From NCBI GenBank assembly GCA_964628235.1, contig CAZVLU010000005.1, positions 44,928-108,927 on the forward strand: 64,000 nt of DNA, read 5' to 3'. The notes beneath the pieces are model-generated. The model did not search any database and was not told where the DNA came from. It saw only the letters and a program-made list of their open reading frames with translations. Both the position numbers and the translations under genes were made by a program. Each line of letters begins with the position of its first letter. The stretch's first letter is position 1. This document shows, one piece after another, positions 47,608 to 56,926 of the stretch. This stretch comes from CAMAVH01 sp964628235 (GTDB lineage Bacteria > Pseudomonadota > Alphaproteobacteria > SMXQ01).

Positions 47608-50058
47608 ATGTCGTTCCCGCGCAGGCTTGCCCGTTGGCTTATCGGACTTGTGGCTAGCCTGATTTCCGTCACGGCGTTCGGCGGGGCGGTGACATGGTTT
47701 TTCCTGCAATCCTCCTTGCCGCAAACCGAGGGCCGCCTCTCCGCTCCTGGCCTGCGCGAGCCGGTCGCCATCGACCGCGACGCCGACGGCGTGCCGCATA
47801 TCCGCGCCCGCTCGGAGGCCGACGCTTATTTCGCCCTCGGCTATGTTCATGCCCAAGATCGCCTGTGGCAGATGGAAGCGATGCGCCGCTTCGGCGCCGG
47901 TCGTCTGTCCGAAGCGCTCGGCCGCCAAACGCTGGGGCTCGACCGCACGATGCGCGCGCTGGGGCTTTATCGCACCGCCGAGCGCATTTACGGCGGGCTC
48001 GACCCGCGCGTGCAGGCTGGCCTCATCGCCTACACGCAGGGGGTAAATGCCTATCTCGACAATCACTCCGGCGCCTGGCCGATCGAGTTCTACGTCGTCG
48101 GCCTCCGGCCAGAGCCGTGGAAACCGGCCGACTCGCTGGTCTGGGGTCAGCTTATGAGCCTGCGCCTCTCCGGCGATTGGCGCAGCGAGCTGACGCGCCA
48201 AAGATTGGCTCGGCGCCTCTCGCCCGAACAGCTCGAGCAATTGCTCGACAAGCCCTCGCAAAACGGGCCGATCACCATAGAAGCGCCGCAGCGCCAAAGC
48301 GAACGCGCGGCGCCGAATGACCATGCCGCTTACACGCCGCCCCTCGACGTCGCCGAGCGTCTGCTGATCGAAACCGCGCGCCTGTTGCCCGATGCCAGCG
48401 TCATGGGTCCCGGCACCGCCTCGAACAGTTGGGCGCTCGCCGGAAACCTGACTGCCAGCGGCAAGCCCTTGCTCGCCAACGATCCGCATCTAGGCCTTGA
48501 ATTACCGAGCACTTGGTATCTCGCGCGTATCGAAGCGCCGGGCCTCAGCATTTCCGGCGCCACCGCGCCCGGCGTGCCGTTTCATGTCCTCGGCCATAAC
48601 GGGCGTATCGCCTGGGGTTTCACCAACACCGGCTCGGACGTCCAGGACCTCTTCGTCGAGCGCACCGATCCCAACGACGGCATGCGCTATCTGACGCCGG
48701 AGGGCTCGCTGCCCTTCGTCACGCGCAACGAGACCATCAAGGTGCGCGGCGCCGACGATGTGATCCTGACGCTGCGCGAAACGCGCCATGGCCCGGTGAT
48801 GAGCGACTTGATGAGCGAGTCGGTGCAGGACTTGCCGGCCGGCGACCTGCTCGCCTTCGCCGCCGCCGGCCTGCGCGACGACGACCGTTCGGCCCAAGCG
48901 CTGTACTTCCTCAACCGCGCGCGCGACTGGGATAGCTTTCGCAGCGCCGTCAGCGATTTCCATTCGCCACAGCAAAATATCGCCTATGCCGACGTCGACG
49001 GAAACATCGGTCTCTATGTCGCCGGCCGCGTGCCCTTGCGCAAACGCGGCGAAGGGCTGTTTCCCGTGCCGGGCTGGACCGGCGATTACGATTGGGTCGG
49101 CTTCGTGCCGTTCGACGAATTGCCGCACAGCTACAATCCGGCGAGCGGGCGCATCGCCAACGCCAACAACCGCGTCGTCGGCCCGGACTATCCTTACCCG
49201 CTTGGCCGAGACTGGACGGAGCCTTTCCGCATCGAGCGGATCGAGCAGGTCATCGCCGGCACGGCGCAGCATGACGCCGACGGCATGATCGCCTTGCAGG
49301 GCGACGTGCGCAGCCTAGTGCCAGCCGCGCTGCTGCCGCTCATGTTGCCGGCGATGCGCGCCACGCCGCTCGATCAGGGCCGCTATGCCGGCGTCATCGA
49401 CGGCCTCGCCGCTTGGGACGGCACGATGGCGCGCGAACGCGCCGAGCCCTTGATCTTCAATAGCTGGCTGCGCGAACTGACGCGTCTGATCGCCGCCGAT
49501 GAATTGGGGCCGCTATTCGCGTCTTCGTGGCGCGCGCAGCCCGCTTTCATCGCCAATGTGCTGCGCCAGGATCAACGCTGGTGCGACGACATCGTCACCG
49601 CCGAAGCGGAAGCATGCGAAGCCCTGATCCAGCGGGCCTTCGTCACGGCCATGGGCAAGCTCGTCGCCGCTTACGGCGAGGATCCGACGCTCTGGCGTTG
49701 GGGCGACGCTCATGTCGCGCGCCTCAACAACCGCGTGCTCGCGCGCGTCCCGGGGCTCGGCGCGCTGTCCGACATCGATCTGCCGACGCCAGGCGACGAT
49801 TCGACGGTGAACCGCGGCAGCACCAGCATCCGCGACGAAGCCAATCCCTGGTCGCATGTCCACGGCCCAGGCCTGCGCGCCGTTTACGACCTCGCCGACC
49901 TCGACCGCTCGCGCTTCATCATCGCCGGCGGCCAGTCCGGCAACCCCTTGTCGCGCCATTACGGCGACATGGCGACACGTTGGCGCGATCTCGGCTACGT
50001 CGTCCTACCGCGCCAGACGCCGGCACCTCAGCGCCTTGTGCTGACACCGGGTCCTTGA
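47608..50058 (+). CDS. Penicillin acylase-family Ntn-hydrolase
   Basis: 816 residues with an N-terminal membrane or signal segment (LIGLVASLISVTAFGGAVTW). The alpha part has GVPHIRARSEADAYFALGYV and HAQDRLWQMEAMRR. Autocleavage should occur before Ser272 in GTASNSWAL, which becomes the N-terminal nucleophile. Later conserved segments are GHNGRIAWGFTNTGSDVQDL and SPQQNIAYADVDGNIGLYVA. It hydrolyses amides; in this family substrates include acyl-homoserine lactones and beta-lactam side chains, and the real one is unknown. Confidence 0.9.
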   Translation: MSFPRRLARWLIGLVASLISVTAFGGAVTWFFLQSSLPQTEGRLSAPGLREPVAIDRDADGVPHIRARSEADAYFALGYVHAQDRLWQMEAMRRFGAGRLSEALGRQTLGLDRTMRALGLYRTAERIYGGLDPRVQAGLIAYTQGVNAYLDNHSGAWPIEFYVVGLRPEPWKPADSLVWGQLMSLRLSGDWRSELTRQRLARRLSPEQLEQLLDKPSQNGPITIEAPQRQSERAAPNDHAAYTPPLDVAERLLIETARLLPDASVMGPGTASNSWALAGNLTASGKPLLANDPHLGLELPSTWYLARIEAPGLSISGATAPGVPFHVLGHNGRIAWGFTNTGSDVQDLFVERTDPNDGMRYLTPEGSLPFVTRNETIKVRGADDVILTLRETRHGPVMSDLMSESVQDLPAGDLLAFAAAGLRDDDRSAQALYFLNRARDWDSFRSAVSDFHSPQQNIAYADVDGNIGLYVAGRVPLRKRGEGLFPVPGWTGDYDWVGFVPFDELPHSYNPASGRIANANNRVVGPDYPYPLGRDWTEPFRIERIEQVIAGTAQHDADGMIALQGDVRSLVPAALLPLMLPAMRATPLDQGRYAGVIDGLAAWDGTMARERAEPLIFNSWLRELTRLIAADELGPLFASSWRAQPAFIANVLRQDQRWCDDIVTAEAEACEALIQRAFVTAMGKLVAAYGEDPTLWRWGDAHVARLNNRVLARVPGLGALSDIDLPTPGDDSTVNRGSTSIRDEANPWSHVHGPGLRAVYDLADLDRSRFIIAGGQSGNPLSRHYGDMATRWRDLGYVVLPRQTPAPQRLVLTPGP

Positions 50059-50182
50059 AATAGCTCATTTCGGCAGTCATGCCGCCAGGATCAACGCTTT
50101 GAACCGGCAAGCATAAACGCCTTCTTAACCAAATCCGGTCAAACTGTCCTGGACCCACCTTCCCTTTGTGGATTTTCAGGCA

Positions 50183-51043
50183 ATGCTCCTTATCCTCGGC
50201 TCCATCATCGTCACCGTTTGCGTGTTCGGCGGCTACATGGCCATGGGCGGCCATCTTGGCGTCCTCTGGCAGCCGTTCGAATTGGTGATCATCGGCGGCG
50301 CCGCCGTCGGCGCTTTCATCATCTCCAATCCGAAAAGCGTGATCGGCAAGACCGGCAAGGCGATCGGCAGCCTGATGAAGGGGCCGCGCCACAATAAGGA
50401 ATCCTACTTAGAACTGCTTGGCCTGCTCTACACGATCTTCAAGCTCGCCAAGTCGAAAGGCATGCTGGCCCTCGAGCCGCATATCGAGAACCCGGAGGAG
50501 AGCGAGCTGTTCAAGCGCTTTCCCAAGTTCTACAGCGACCACCACGCCATGACCTTCCTCACCGACTATCTGCGCATGATGGTGCTCGGCTCGGAAAACG
50601 CCCATGAGATGGAAACGCTCATGGAGGAAGAGATCGAGACGCACCACCATGAGCACACGCATGTCGCCAACGCCCTGCAAGGCATGGCCGACGCCATGCC
50701 GGCGCTCGGCATCGTCGCCGCGGTGCTCGGCGTCATCAAGACGATGGGCTCGATCACCGAACCACCCGCCGTGCTCGGCAAGCTGATCGGCGGCGCGCTC
50801 GTCGGCACCTTTCTCGGCGTGTTCATCGCCTACGGCTTCATCGGCCCGATGGCCAGCGGCCTGAAAGCGGTGGTCGATGCCGAAAGCAAATATTACCAGT
50901 GCATCAAGGTCGCTCTGCTCGCCCATATGAACGGCTACGCGCCGTCGATCTCGGTCGAGTTCGCCCGCAAGGCCCTGCTGTCCCACGTCCGCCCGAGCTT
51001 CTACGAAGTAGAAGAAGCCGTGCAGGCCGTGCCCGCCGTCTAA
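50183..51043 (+). CDS. motA: Flagellar motor stator protein MotA
   Basis: 286 residues from ATG at 50183, since the family starts with a short MLxLLG helix; GTG at 50168 would add five residues. Four membrane helices are seen (LLILGSIIVTVCVFGGYMAM, the next near 25-50, and two near 170-215 with MGSITEPPAVLGKLIGGALV and PMASGLKAVVDAE). The cytoplasmic loop has SELFKRFPKFYSDHHAMTFL with charged residues that touch FliG. It forms the proton channel with MotB. Confidence 0.95.
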   Translation: MLLILGSIIVTVCVFGGYMAMGGHLGVLWQPFELVIIGGAAVGAFIISNPKSVIGKTGKAIGSLMKGPRHNKESYLELLGLLYTIFKLAKSKGMLALEPHIENPEESELFKRFPKFYSDHHAMTFLTDYLRMMVLGSENAHEMETLMEEEIETHHHEHTHVANALQGMADAMPALGIVAAVLGVIKTMGSITEPPAVLGKLIGGALVGTFLGVFIAYGFIGPMASGLKAVVDAESKYYQCIKVALLAHMNGYAPSISVEFARKALLSHVRPSFYEVEEAVQAVPAV

Positions 51044-51064
51044 ACGGAAGTCCGCGAGAGCGCC

Positions 51065-52084
51065 ATGGCCGCCACGAACGCGCCCGTCATCATCATCAAG
51101 CGCGTCAAGAAGGGCGGCCACGACGCTCACCATGGCGGCGCCTGGAAAGTCGCCTACGCCGACTTCGTGACCGCCATGATGGCGTTCTTCTTGCTCCTCT
51201 GGCTGCTCAACGCCACGACGGAAGAACAGCGCAAAGGCATCTCGGATTATTTCGCGCCGAACAGCGTCTCGAAAAACTCAAGCGGCTCGGGCGGCATGCT
51301 CGGCGGCCAGACCTTGACGCGCGACGGCTCGCTGCGTCGGCTCGGCGCCAGCGTCTCCCTGTCGATGCCGACCCCGCCCGCCGAATCCGACGAAACCCAG
51401 CCGCTCGACGGCGAAAGCCCCGGCGCCGGCGGCAACCTCGACGAATCCGAGCGCGCCAAGGCCAAGCTTGGCGAAGATGCCGACGCGGAAGATCTGCAAC
51501 GCCTGCGCGTCAAACGCGAGAACGAAGCCTTCGGCGCGGCGGAAAAGGAAATGCGCCAAGCCATCCAAGAGATTCCCGAACTGAAGGCCCTCGCCGACAG
51601 CCTGATCATCGACCGCACGCCGGAAGGCTTGCGCATCCAGATCGTCGACCAGGACAAAATGTCGATGTTCGCCCTCGGCTCGGCGACCCCCCTGGAGAGC
51701 ACCAAGAAATTGCTCGGCGTGATCGAGAAGATCGTCACCAAATTGCCGAACAAGATCGCCATTTCCGGCCACACCGACTCGACGCCCTATTCGCGTTCCT
51801 CGACCTACACCAACTGGGAGCTATCGAGCGACCGCGCCCAGGCCGCCCGCCGCGCCTTGCTCGAATCCGGCCTGCCGACCGAACGGATCAACCGCGTCAC
51901 CGGTCGCGCCGACAACGAACCGCTGCTGCCGAACGAGCCGGCCTCGCCGCGCAACCGCCGCCTCAGCATCGTGCTGCTGAGCGATCCGAGCGTCGCCGGC
52001 ACCGGCAGCCAGGCGTCCGCCGAACCGACCAAGCCGACCGCGCCCCCGCCGGTCACCCGCGTCGGCCCCAGCGTCGTGCGGTAA
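51065..52084 (+). CDS. motB: Flagellar motor stator protein MotB
   Basis: 339 residues. The single membrane helix VAYADFVTAMMAFFLLLWLL has the proton-carrying Asp (D33) in YADFVTAMMAFF. A linker of about 100 residues precedes the OmpA-like peptidoglycan-binding domain with ISGHTDSTPYSRSSTYTNWE, LSSDRAQAARRALLESGLP and PRNRRLSIVLLSD. It anchors the stator to the cell wall and pairs with MotA, 21 nt upstream. The stop codon falls in the first of three 25-bp repeats. Confidence 0.95.
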   Translation: MAATNAPVIIIKRVKKGGHDAHHGGAWKVAYADFVTAMMAFFLLLWLLNATTEEQRKGISDYFAPNSVSKNSSGSGGMLGGQTLTRDGSLRRLGASVSLSMPTPPAESDETQPLDGESPGAGGNLDESERAKAKLGEDADAEDLQRLRVKRENEAFGAAEKEMRQAIQEIPELKALADSLIIDRTPEGLRIQIVDQDKMSMFALGSATPLESTKKLLGVIEKIVTKLPNKIAISGHTDSTPYSRSSTYTNWELSSDRAQAARRALLESGLPTERINRVTGRADNEPLLPNEPASPRNRRLSIVLLSDPSVAGTGSQASAEPTKPTAPPPVTRVGPSVVR

Positions 52085-52143
52085 CGCGCGCCTGGGAAAC
52101 GTGCGGTAACGCGCGCCTAGGAAAGATGCGGTAACGCGCGCCT
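52077..52143. repeat. Three direct repeats with 25-bp period over the motB stop
   Basis: TGCGGTAACGCGCGCCT is identical at 52077-52093, 52102-52118 and 52127-52143, so the period is exactly 25 bp. The first copy contains the motB stop codon TAA. The intervening 8 bp differ slightly (GGGAAACG, AGGAAAGA). The bpt gene starts 55 bp after the last copy. It looks like a recent local tandem duplication of the gene end. Confidence 0.85.
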
Positions 52144-52197
52144 GAGAGCAGTTTCACAGGCTTTGCCAGTTCCGCGCCGTCATGGCAGACTTACGCG

Positions 52198-52959
52198 ATG
52201 AGCGGCGACAGACCCGGTCCTTTACAGTTCTTCCACAGCACGCGCGCGCGGCCTTGCCCTTACCTGCCCGGCCGGCATGAGCGCAGCATCGCCGCCGAAC
52301 TCGACAGTTTCGCCGCGCAAGACGTCTATGACGCCGCCTGCGCCGCCGGCTTTCGCCGCAGCCATGGCTTCATCTACCGCCCGGCCTGCGCCGATTGCGA
52401 CGCCTGCTTGCCCGTCCGCATCGTCGCCAGCGATTTCGCCCCGCGCCGGACCATGACGCGCATCCTCAAGCGCAATGCCGACCTGACAGGCCGGACCTTG
52501 CCCGCGCTCGCCACCGCCGAGCAATTCGCGCTGTTTTCGCGCTATCAGAAATCGCGCCATGCCAGCGCCGAGTCGAAGGACGAGCCGGCCGCCCATGATG
52601 CCGGCGGCATGGACCGCATGACGCGCAGCGACTACACGGCGATGATCGAGGACAGCCCTGTCGACAGCCATGTCATCGAATACCGCAGCCAGGACGGCGT
52701 GCTGCATGCCGCCATGCTGATGGACCGCGTCGCTGACGGCTTGTCCGCCGTCTATAGCTTCTTCGCGCCCGATGCAGACCCGCGCCGCAGTCTCGGCAGC
52801 TTCATGATCTTGGATTTGGTGCGCCGGGCCCAGGCCGACAGCCTGCCCTACGTCTATCTCGGTTATCTCATCCTCGAGACGCCGAAGATGTCCTACAAGG
52901 CGCGCTTCCAGCCGCTAGAAGCCCTCGGGCCGAATGGCTGGAAACTGCTAACCCTTTAA
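52198..52959 (+). CDS. bpt: Aspartate/glutamate leucyltransferase (Bpt), arginyl-tRNA-protein transferase family
   Basis: 253 residues. The N-terminal ARPCPYLPGRHERSIAAELD and SHGFIYRPACADCDACLPVR with paired Cys are the ATE/Bpt N-domain, and SAVYSFFAPDADPRRSLGSF, VYLGYLILETPKMSYKARFQ is the C-domain. The enzyme adds Leu to Asp or Glu N-termini for ClpS/ClpAP degradation in bacteria with Bpt. A rightward gene with the stop 2 nt before the end of parC, which converges on it. Confidence 0.92.
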   Translation: MSGDRPGPLQFFHSTRARPCPYLPGRHERSIAAELDSFAAQDVYDAACAAGFRRSHGFIYRPACADCDACLPVRIVASDFAPRRTMTRILKRNADLTGRTLPALATAEQFALFSRYQKSRHASAESKDEPAAHDAGGMDRMTRSDYTAMIEDSPVDSHVIEYRSQDGVLHAAMLMDRVADGLSAVYSFFAPDADPRRSLGSFMILDLVRRAQADSLPYVYLGYLILETPKMSYKARFQPLEALGPNGWKLLTL

Positions 52960-52960
52960 C

Positions 52961-55192
52961 TCAACCGAATCGGTTCGACGTCGGGAAGCCCTTGGGCGGC
53001 AGACGGCCGGCTTGGGCGCGCTCGCCGACCCAATCGGCCAAGGCCGTCTCGCTGCGCACCTGTTGGCCGAGCCGCCAGGTCAGCCCCTGCTTGCGGGTGA
53101 AGGTCTTGACGTCCGACAAGCCGCCGTCCTTATACTTCTGCAAGGTCAGGCCGCGCCCGCGCGTCATCTGCGGCAATTGATCGAGCGGGAAGATCAGCAG
53201 TTTGCGGTTCTCGCCGATCACGGCGACCGAATCGCCCTCGACCACGGCGCACACCCGCGCTTCGACATCGCCCGCGACATTCAGCACTTGCTTGCCAGAG
53301 CGCGTCTGCGCCAGCACGTCGTCTTCGCCGACGACGAAGCCGCGACCGTCCGACGAGGCCACGAGCAAGCGGCGGCCAGGCTGATGGATGAAGGCGGTGA
53401 CGATGTCATGGTCATTCGACAGATCGACCATCAAGCGGATCGGCTCGCCGTTGCCGCGCCCAGGGGGCAGTTTGTCGCCGCCCAGCGTGTAGAAGCGACC
53501 GTTGGTGCCGAAGATCACCAGCTTGTCGGTCGTCGACGCCTTGAGGACGAACTTCTCGCGGTCGCCGTCCTTATATTTGACGTCGGAGGTATCCTCCATA
53601 TGGCCTTTGAAGGCGCGCACCCATCCCTTGTCGGAGATGACGATGGTGATGTCTTCCTTCTCGATGGCGATATCGATCGGGATCACCACCGCCAAAGGCG
53701 CTTCGCCGATCTTGGTGCGGCGCTTGCCGAGCTCGGTCTTCTGGCCGAACTTCGCCTTGATCTCCGCGATTTCGGCGCTGATCGACTTCCATCGCAACTC
53801 TTCGCTTTTCAACATGCCGGCGAGTCCCTTGCGCTCGACCGTCAGTTCCTTGTGCTCGCCGCGTATCTCCATCTCCTCCAGCTTGCGCAAGGAGCGCAGG
53901 CGCATGTTGAGGATCGATTCGGCTTGGGTCTCATTGATCTTGATCGCCTTCATCAAGACGGGCTTTGGCTCGTCCTCGGTGCGGATGATCTTGATGACCA
54001 GATCGAGGTTGAGATAGGCCGCGAGATAGGCTTCCAGCACTTCGAGCCGCTGGTCGATCTTGCCAAGGCGGAAATTGCTGCGGCGGACCAGCACGACATG
54101 GCGGTGGTCGAGGAACGCCTGGAGCACCTCGCGCAAATCCATGACGCGCGGCGTCTGGTCGGCGTCGAGCACGTTCATGTTGAGGCCGATGCGCGATTCG
54201 AGATCGGTCTGCCGGAACAAGCTTTCCATCAGCATCTCGGCATCGACCGCGCCGGTCTTCGGCTCCAGCACAACGCGCACTTTGTCATCCGACTCGTCGC
54301 GGATGTCGGCAAGCAGCGGCAGCTTCTTGGTTTCGAGCAGAATGGCAACCTTCTCGATCAGCCGCGACTTCTGCACCTGGAAGGGAATTTCGGTGACGAC
54401 GATCTGATAGAGCCCGCGCGGCAGATCTTCCTTCGTCCACTTGGCGCGCACGCGGAACGAGCCGCGACCGGTCTTATAAGACTCGATGATGGCGTCGCGC
54501 GATTCGGCCAATTCGCCGCCGGTCGGGAAATCCGGGCCCGGCATGAGATCGACCAGCTTGGCGATCGTCGCGTTCGGAGTCTTGATCAAATGCTGCAAGG
54601 CGTCGCAGATCTCGCCGACATTGTGCGGCGGGATGCTGGTCGCCATGCCGACGGCGATGCCGTTCGAGCCGTTGGCCAGCAAGTTCGGAAAGGCGGCCGG
54701 CAAAACCATCGGCTCCTGGTCTTCGCCGTCGTAGGTGGCGCGGAAATCGACCGCGTCCTCGTCCAGCCCGTCGAGCAGTTGCGCGGCGACCGCCGTCAGG
54801 CGGGCCTCGGTGTAACGCATGGCCGCCGCGTTATCGCCGTCGATATTGCCGAAATTGCCTTGGCCATCGACCAGCGGATAGCGCACCGCGAAGTCCTGCG
54901 CCAAACGCACCATGGCGTCGTAGACCGCGACGTCGCCGTGCGGATGGTATTTACCGATCACGTCGCCGACGACGCGGGCGCATTTCTTGAAGCCGGTCGT
55001 CGGATCGAGATTGAGCAGCCGCATGGCGTAAAGCAGCCGGCGATGCACCGGCTTGAGGCCGTCGCGCACATCAGGCAGCGAACGCGACATGATGGTCGAC
55101 AGCGCGTACGACAAGTAACGGTCGCCAAGAGCGGCGGCGAGCGGCGTGTCGTTGATTTTTTGCGGGACGGCGGCGGTGGGCTTCTTGGCCAT
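52961..55192 (-). CDS. parC: DNA topoisomerase IV subunit A
   Basis: 743 residues. Starts with KINDTPLAAALGDRYLSYAL and has the active-site Tyr at about residue 127 in AAMRYTEARL, and the GQGNFGNIDGD loop. In the quinolone region HPHGDVAVYDAMVR, Val88 and Asp92 stand where Escherichia coli ParC has Ser80 and Glu84. The C-terminal beta-pinwheel has IVISDKGWVRAFKGH-like blades. The enzyme decatenates chromosomes. It ends the leftward housekeeping run. Confidence 0.95.
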   Translation of the reverse strand: MAKKPTAAVPQKINDTPLAAALGDRYLSYALSTIMSRSLPDVRDGLKPVHRRLLYAMRLLNLDPTTGFKKCARVVGDVIGKYHPHGDVAVYDAMVRLAQDFAVRYPLVDGQGNFGNIDGDNAAAMRYTEARLTAVAAQLLDGLDEDAVDFRATYDGEDQEPMVLPAAFPNLLANGSNGIAVGMATSIPPHNVGEICDALQHLIKTPNATIAKLVDLMPGPDFPTGGELAESRDAIIESYKTGRGSFRVRAKWTKEDLPRGLYQIVVTEIPFQVQKSRLIEKVAILLETKKLPLLADIRDESDDKVRVVLEPKTGAVDAEMLMESLFRQTDLESRIGLNMNVLDADQTPRVMDLREVLQAFLDHRHVVLVRRSNFRLGKIDQRLEVLEAYLAAYLNLDLVIKIIRTEDEPKPVLMKAIKINETQAESILNMRLRSLRKLEEMEIRGEHKELTVERKGLAGMLKSEELRWKSISAEIAEIKAKFGQKTELGKRRTKIGEAPLAVVIPIDIAIEKEDITIVISDKGWVRAFKGHMEDTSDVKYKDGDREKFVLKASTTDKLVIFGTNGRFYTLGGDKLPPGRGNGEPIRLMVDLSNDHDIVTAFIHQPGRRLLVASSDGRGFVVGEDDVLAQTRSGKQVLNVAGDVEARVCAVVEGDSVAVIGENRKLLIFPLDQLPQMTRGRGLTLQKYKDGGLSDVKTFTRKQGLTWRLGQQVRSETALADWVGERAQAGRLPPKGFPTSNRFG

Positions 55193-55242
55193 AGCGGAAC
55201 GATCACGAAAATGACGATAAGGACGCTATATATAGTAAAATT

Positions 55243-55983
55243 TCAGCGGAAAGCTTCAACAAATCGCGTTCGGGCTGCCGGCAAATTGAGGTTCTGGGGC
55301 GCAAAGACATGGCGTTCGAGGAACCAGCCGGTGAGCGCCAGGCCGTCGCGCACATCGGCCAAATCAGCGCCGTAGGCGTCGCCGTCTTCGCGCAGAAACT
55401 CCGGCAGCCGCAGCAGCTTGTCGCGCCACGGCTCGGCAGCCTCGGCCGTGACCGCGCGGCCCGTGTTGGGCGAAATGAAGGCCAGCCCCTCGGTCTCGCC
55501 GGTCACGGCGCAAGACGACAGGTCGAGCCCATAGCCCATGTCGCTCAGCAGCGCCAATTCCCAGCGCACATAGGCCGGCGCCCATTGGTCCGCGCCTGTC
55601 CCCGCCGCCGGCAGGCTCAAGAGATCGAGCAAATGCAAACTATCGTCGAACAGCGCCGGATGCGGCTCTCGCTCGGGCAAGGCGCGCTCGAGCAGGGAAC
55701 AAAAAGCCCCGAGCGCGCCGAGGCGTTGGGCGTCATCCAGCAAGGGGCCGGCATAGCCGCGCAGCATTTCGCAGGAAAAGCTGCCGAGATGCTCGGTCAG
55801 CCGGCCGCGCCAGCTCGCGCGTAATAAATTTCCGGTCTGATAGAGACCGCGCGCGCGCGCCGAAGCGCCGCCGCGCACCAGGCCGGCATGACGGCCATGA
55901 TCGCGCGTGAGCAAGCTGAGGATCACGGCGCTTTCGCCGTGCTTGCGCGCCGCGATGACGATGCCGTCGTCGGTCCAATCCAT
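55243..55983 (-). CDS. recO: DNA repair protein RecO
   Basis: 246 residues from ATG at 55983, the start that gives MDWTDDGIVIAARKHGESAV, the usual RecO opening. An OB-fold N-domain (LLTRDHGRHAGLVRGGASAR) is followed by a helical C-domain with GYGLDLSSCAVTGETEGLAF. It loads RecA with RecR in gap repair. Starts 19 nt after the era stop. Confidence 0.93.
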   Translation of the reverse strand: MDWTDDGIVIAARKHGESAVILSLLTRDHGRHAGLVRGGASARARGLYQTGNLLRASWRGRLTEHLGSFSCEMLRGYAGPLLDDAQRLGALGAFCSLLERALPEREPHPALFDDSLHLLDLLSLPAAGTGADQWAPAYVRWELALLSDMGYGLDLSSCAVTGETEGLAFISPNTGRAVTAEAAEPWRDKLLRLPEFLREDGDAYGADLADVRDGLALTGWFLERHVFAPQNLNLPAARTRFVEAFR

Positions 55984-56002
55984 CAGATCGGGGCCTCTGG
56001 CC

Positions 56003-56926
56003 CTATTCTTCAAAGTCCAGCCCGATGGCGCTGTAATGCTCGGGCTTGTCCTGCCAATTCTCGCGCACTTTGACATGCAGGAACAGGTGCACGGGCCGCC
56101 CGAGTTGAGCGATGAGCGATTTGCGCGCCGCCGTGCCGATGGCCTTCAGCCGCGCGCCGCCCTTGCCGAGCACCATCGCCTTGTGATTCTCGCGGCCGAT
56201 GATGACGACTTGGTCGACCTTCACCGAGCCGTCCTGGCGCTCTTCCCAGGTCTCGGTCTCGACCGTGAGCGCGTAAGGCAATTCCTGATGCAATTGCAGG
56301 AACGCCTGTTCGCGCGTGATCTCGGCGGCGAGCAGACGCAGCGGGATGTCGGACAACTGATCTTCGGGATAAAGCCATGGGCCGGGCGGCAGCGCCTTGG
56401 CGAGACGCGCGCGCAGGTCTGGCACGCCGTCGCCATTGAGCGCCGACAGCATGAAGGTCTCGCTGAAGCCATAGATGTTGTTCAGCGCCTCGGTCAGCGT
56501 CAGCAGATCGCCGCGCTCGACGGTGTCGAGCTTGTTGAGCACCAAGATCGCGGCGCGGTCGGCCTTCTTCAGGCCCTCGACGATGCGCGCGGTGTCGGGA
56601 TCGAGATGACCTTTCGCCTTCAAGGCGCGGCCGGCATCGACCAGCACCACCACTTCATCGGCATCGGCCACGCCGGCCCAGGCCGCCGTGACCATGGCGC
56701 GATCCAAACGGCGCTTCGGCTCGAAAATGCCGGGGGTGTCGACGAAGATGATCTGCGCGTCGCCTTCGATGGCGATGCCGGTAATGCGCGAGCGCGTCGT
56801 CTGCACTTTGGGCGTGACGATCGACAGCTTGGCGCCGACCAGCCGGTTCATCAGCGTCGATTTGCCGGCGTTGGGCGCGCCCACCAGGGCGACGAAGCCG
56901 CAGCGCGTGTTGGTATTCTCAGCCAT
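56003..56926 (-). CDS. era: GTPase Era
   Basis: 307 residues from ATG at 56926, overlapping the rnc stop as TAATG. G1 is GAPNAGKS (17-24), G2 and the switch have QTTRSRITGI, G3 is FVDTPGIF, G4 is LNKLD, and the C-terminal KH domain has VVIIGRENHKAMVLGKGGAR and IGTAARKSL. It binds the 16S rRNA 3' end and is needed for 30S assembly and cell-cycle control. Confidence 0.97.
   Translation of the reverse strand: MAENTNTRCGFVALVGAPNAGKSTLMNRLVGAKLSIVTPKVQTTRSRITGIAIEGDAQIIFVDTPGIFEPKRRLDRAMVTAAWAGVADADEVVVLVDAGRALKAKGHLDPDTARIVEGLKKADRAAILVLNKLDTVERGDLLTLTEALNNIYGFSETFMLSALNGDGVPDLRARLAKALPPGPWLYPEDQLSDIPLRLLAAEITREQAFLQLHQELPYALTVETETWEERQDGSVKVDQVVIIGRENHKAMVLGKGGARLKAIGTAARKSLIAQLGRPVHLFLHVKVRENWQDKPEHYSAIGLDFEE

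Noticed and set aside
53012..55375. Long plus-strand frame across parC
   Set aside because: It is the antisense shadow of parC, as typical for GC-rich genes. It has no ribosome site or known domain.
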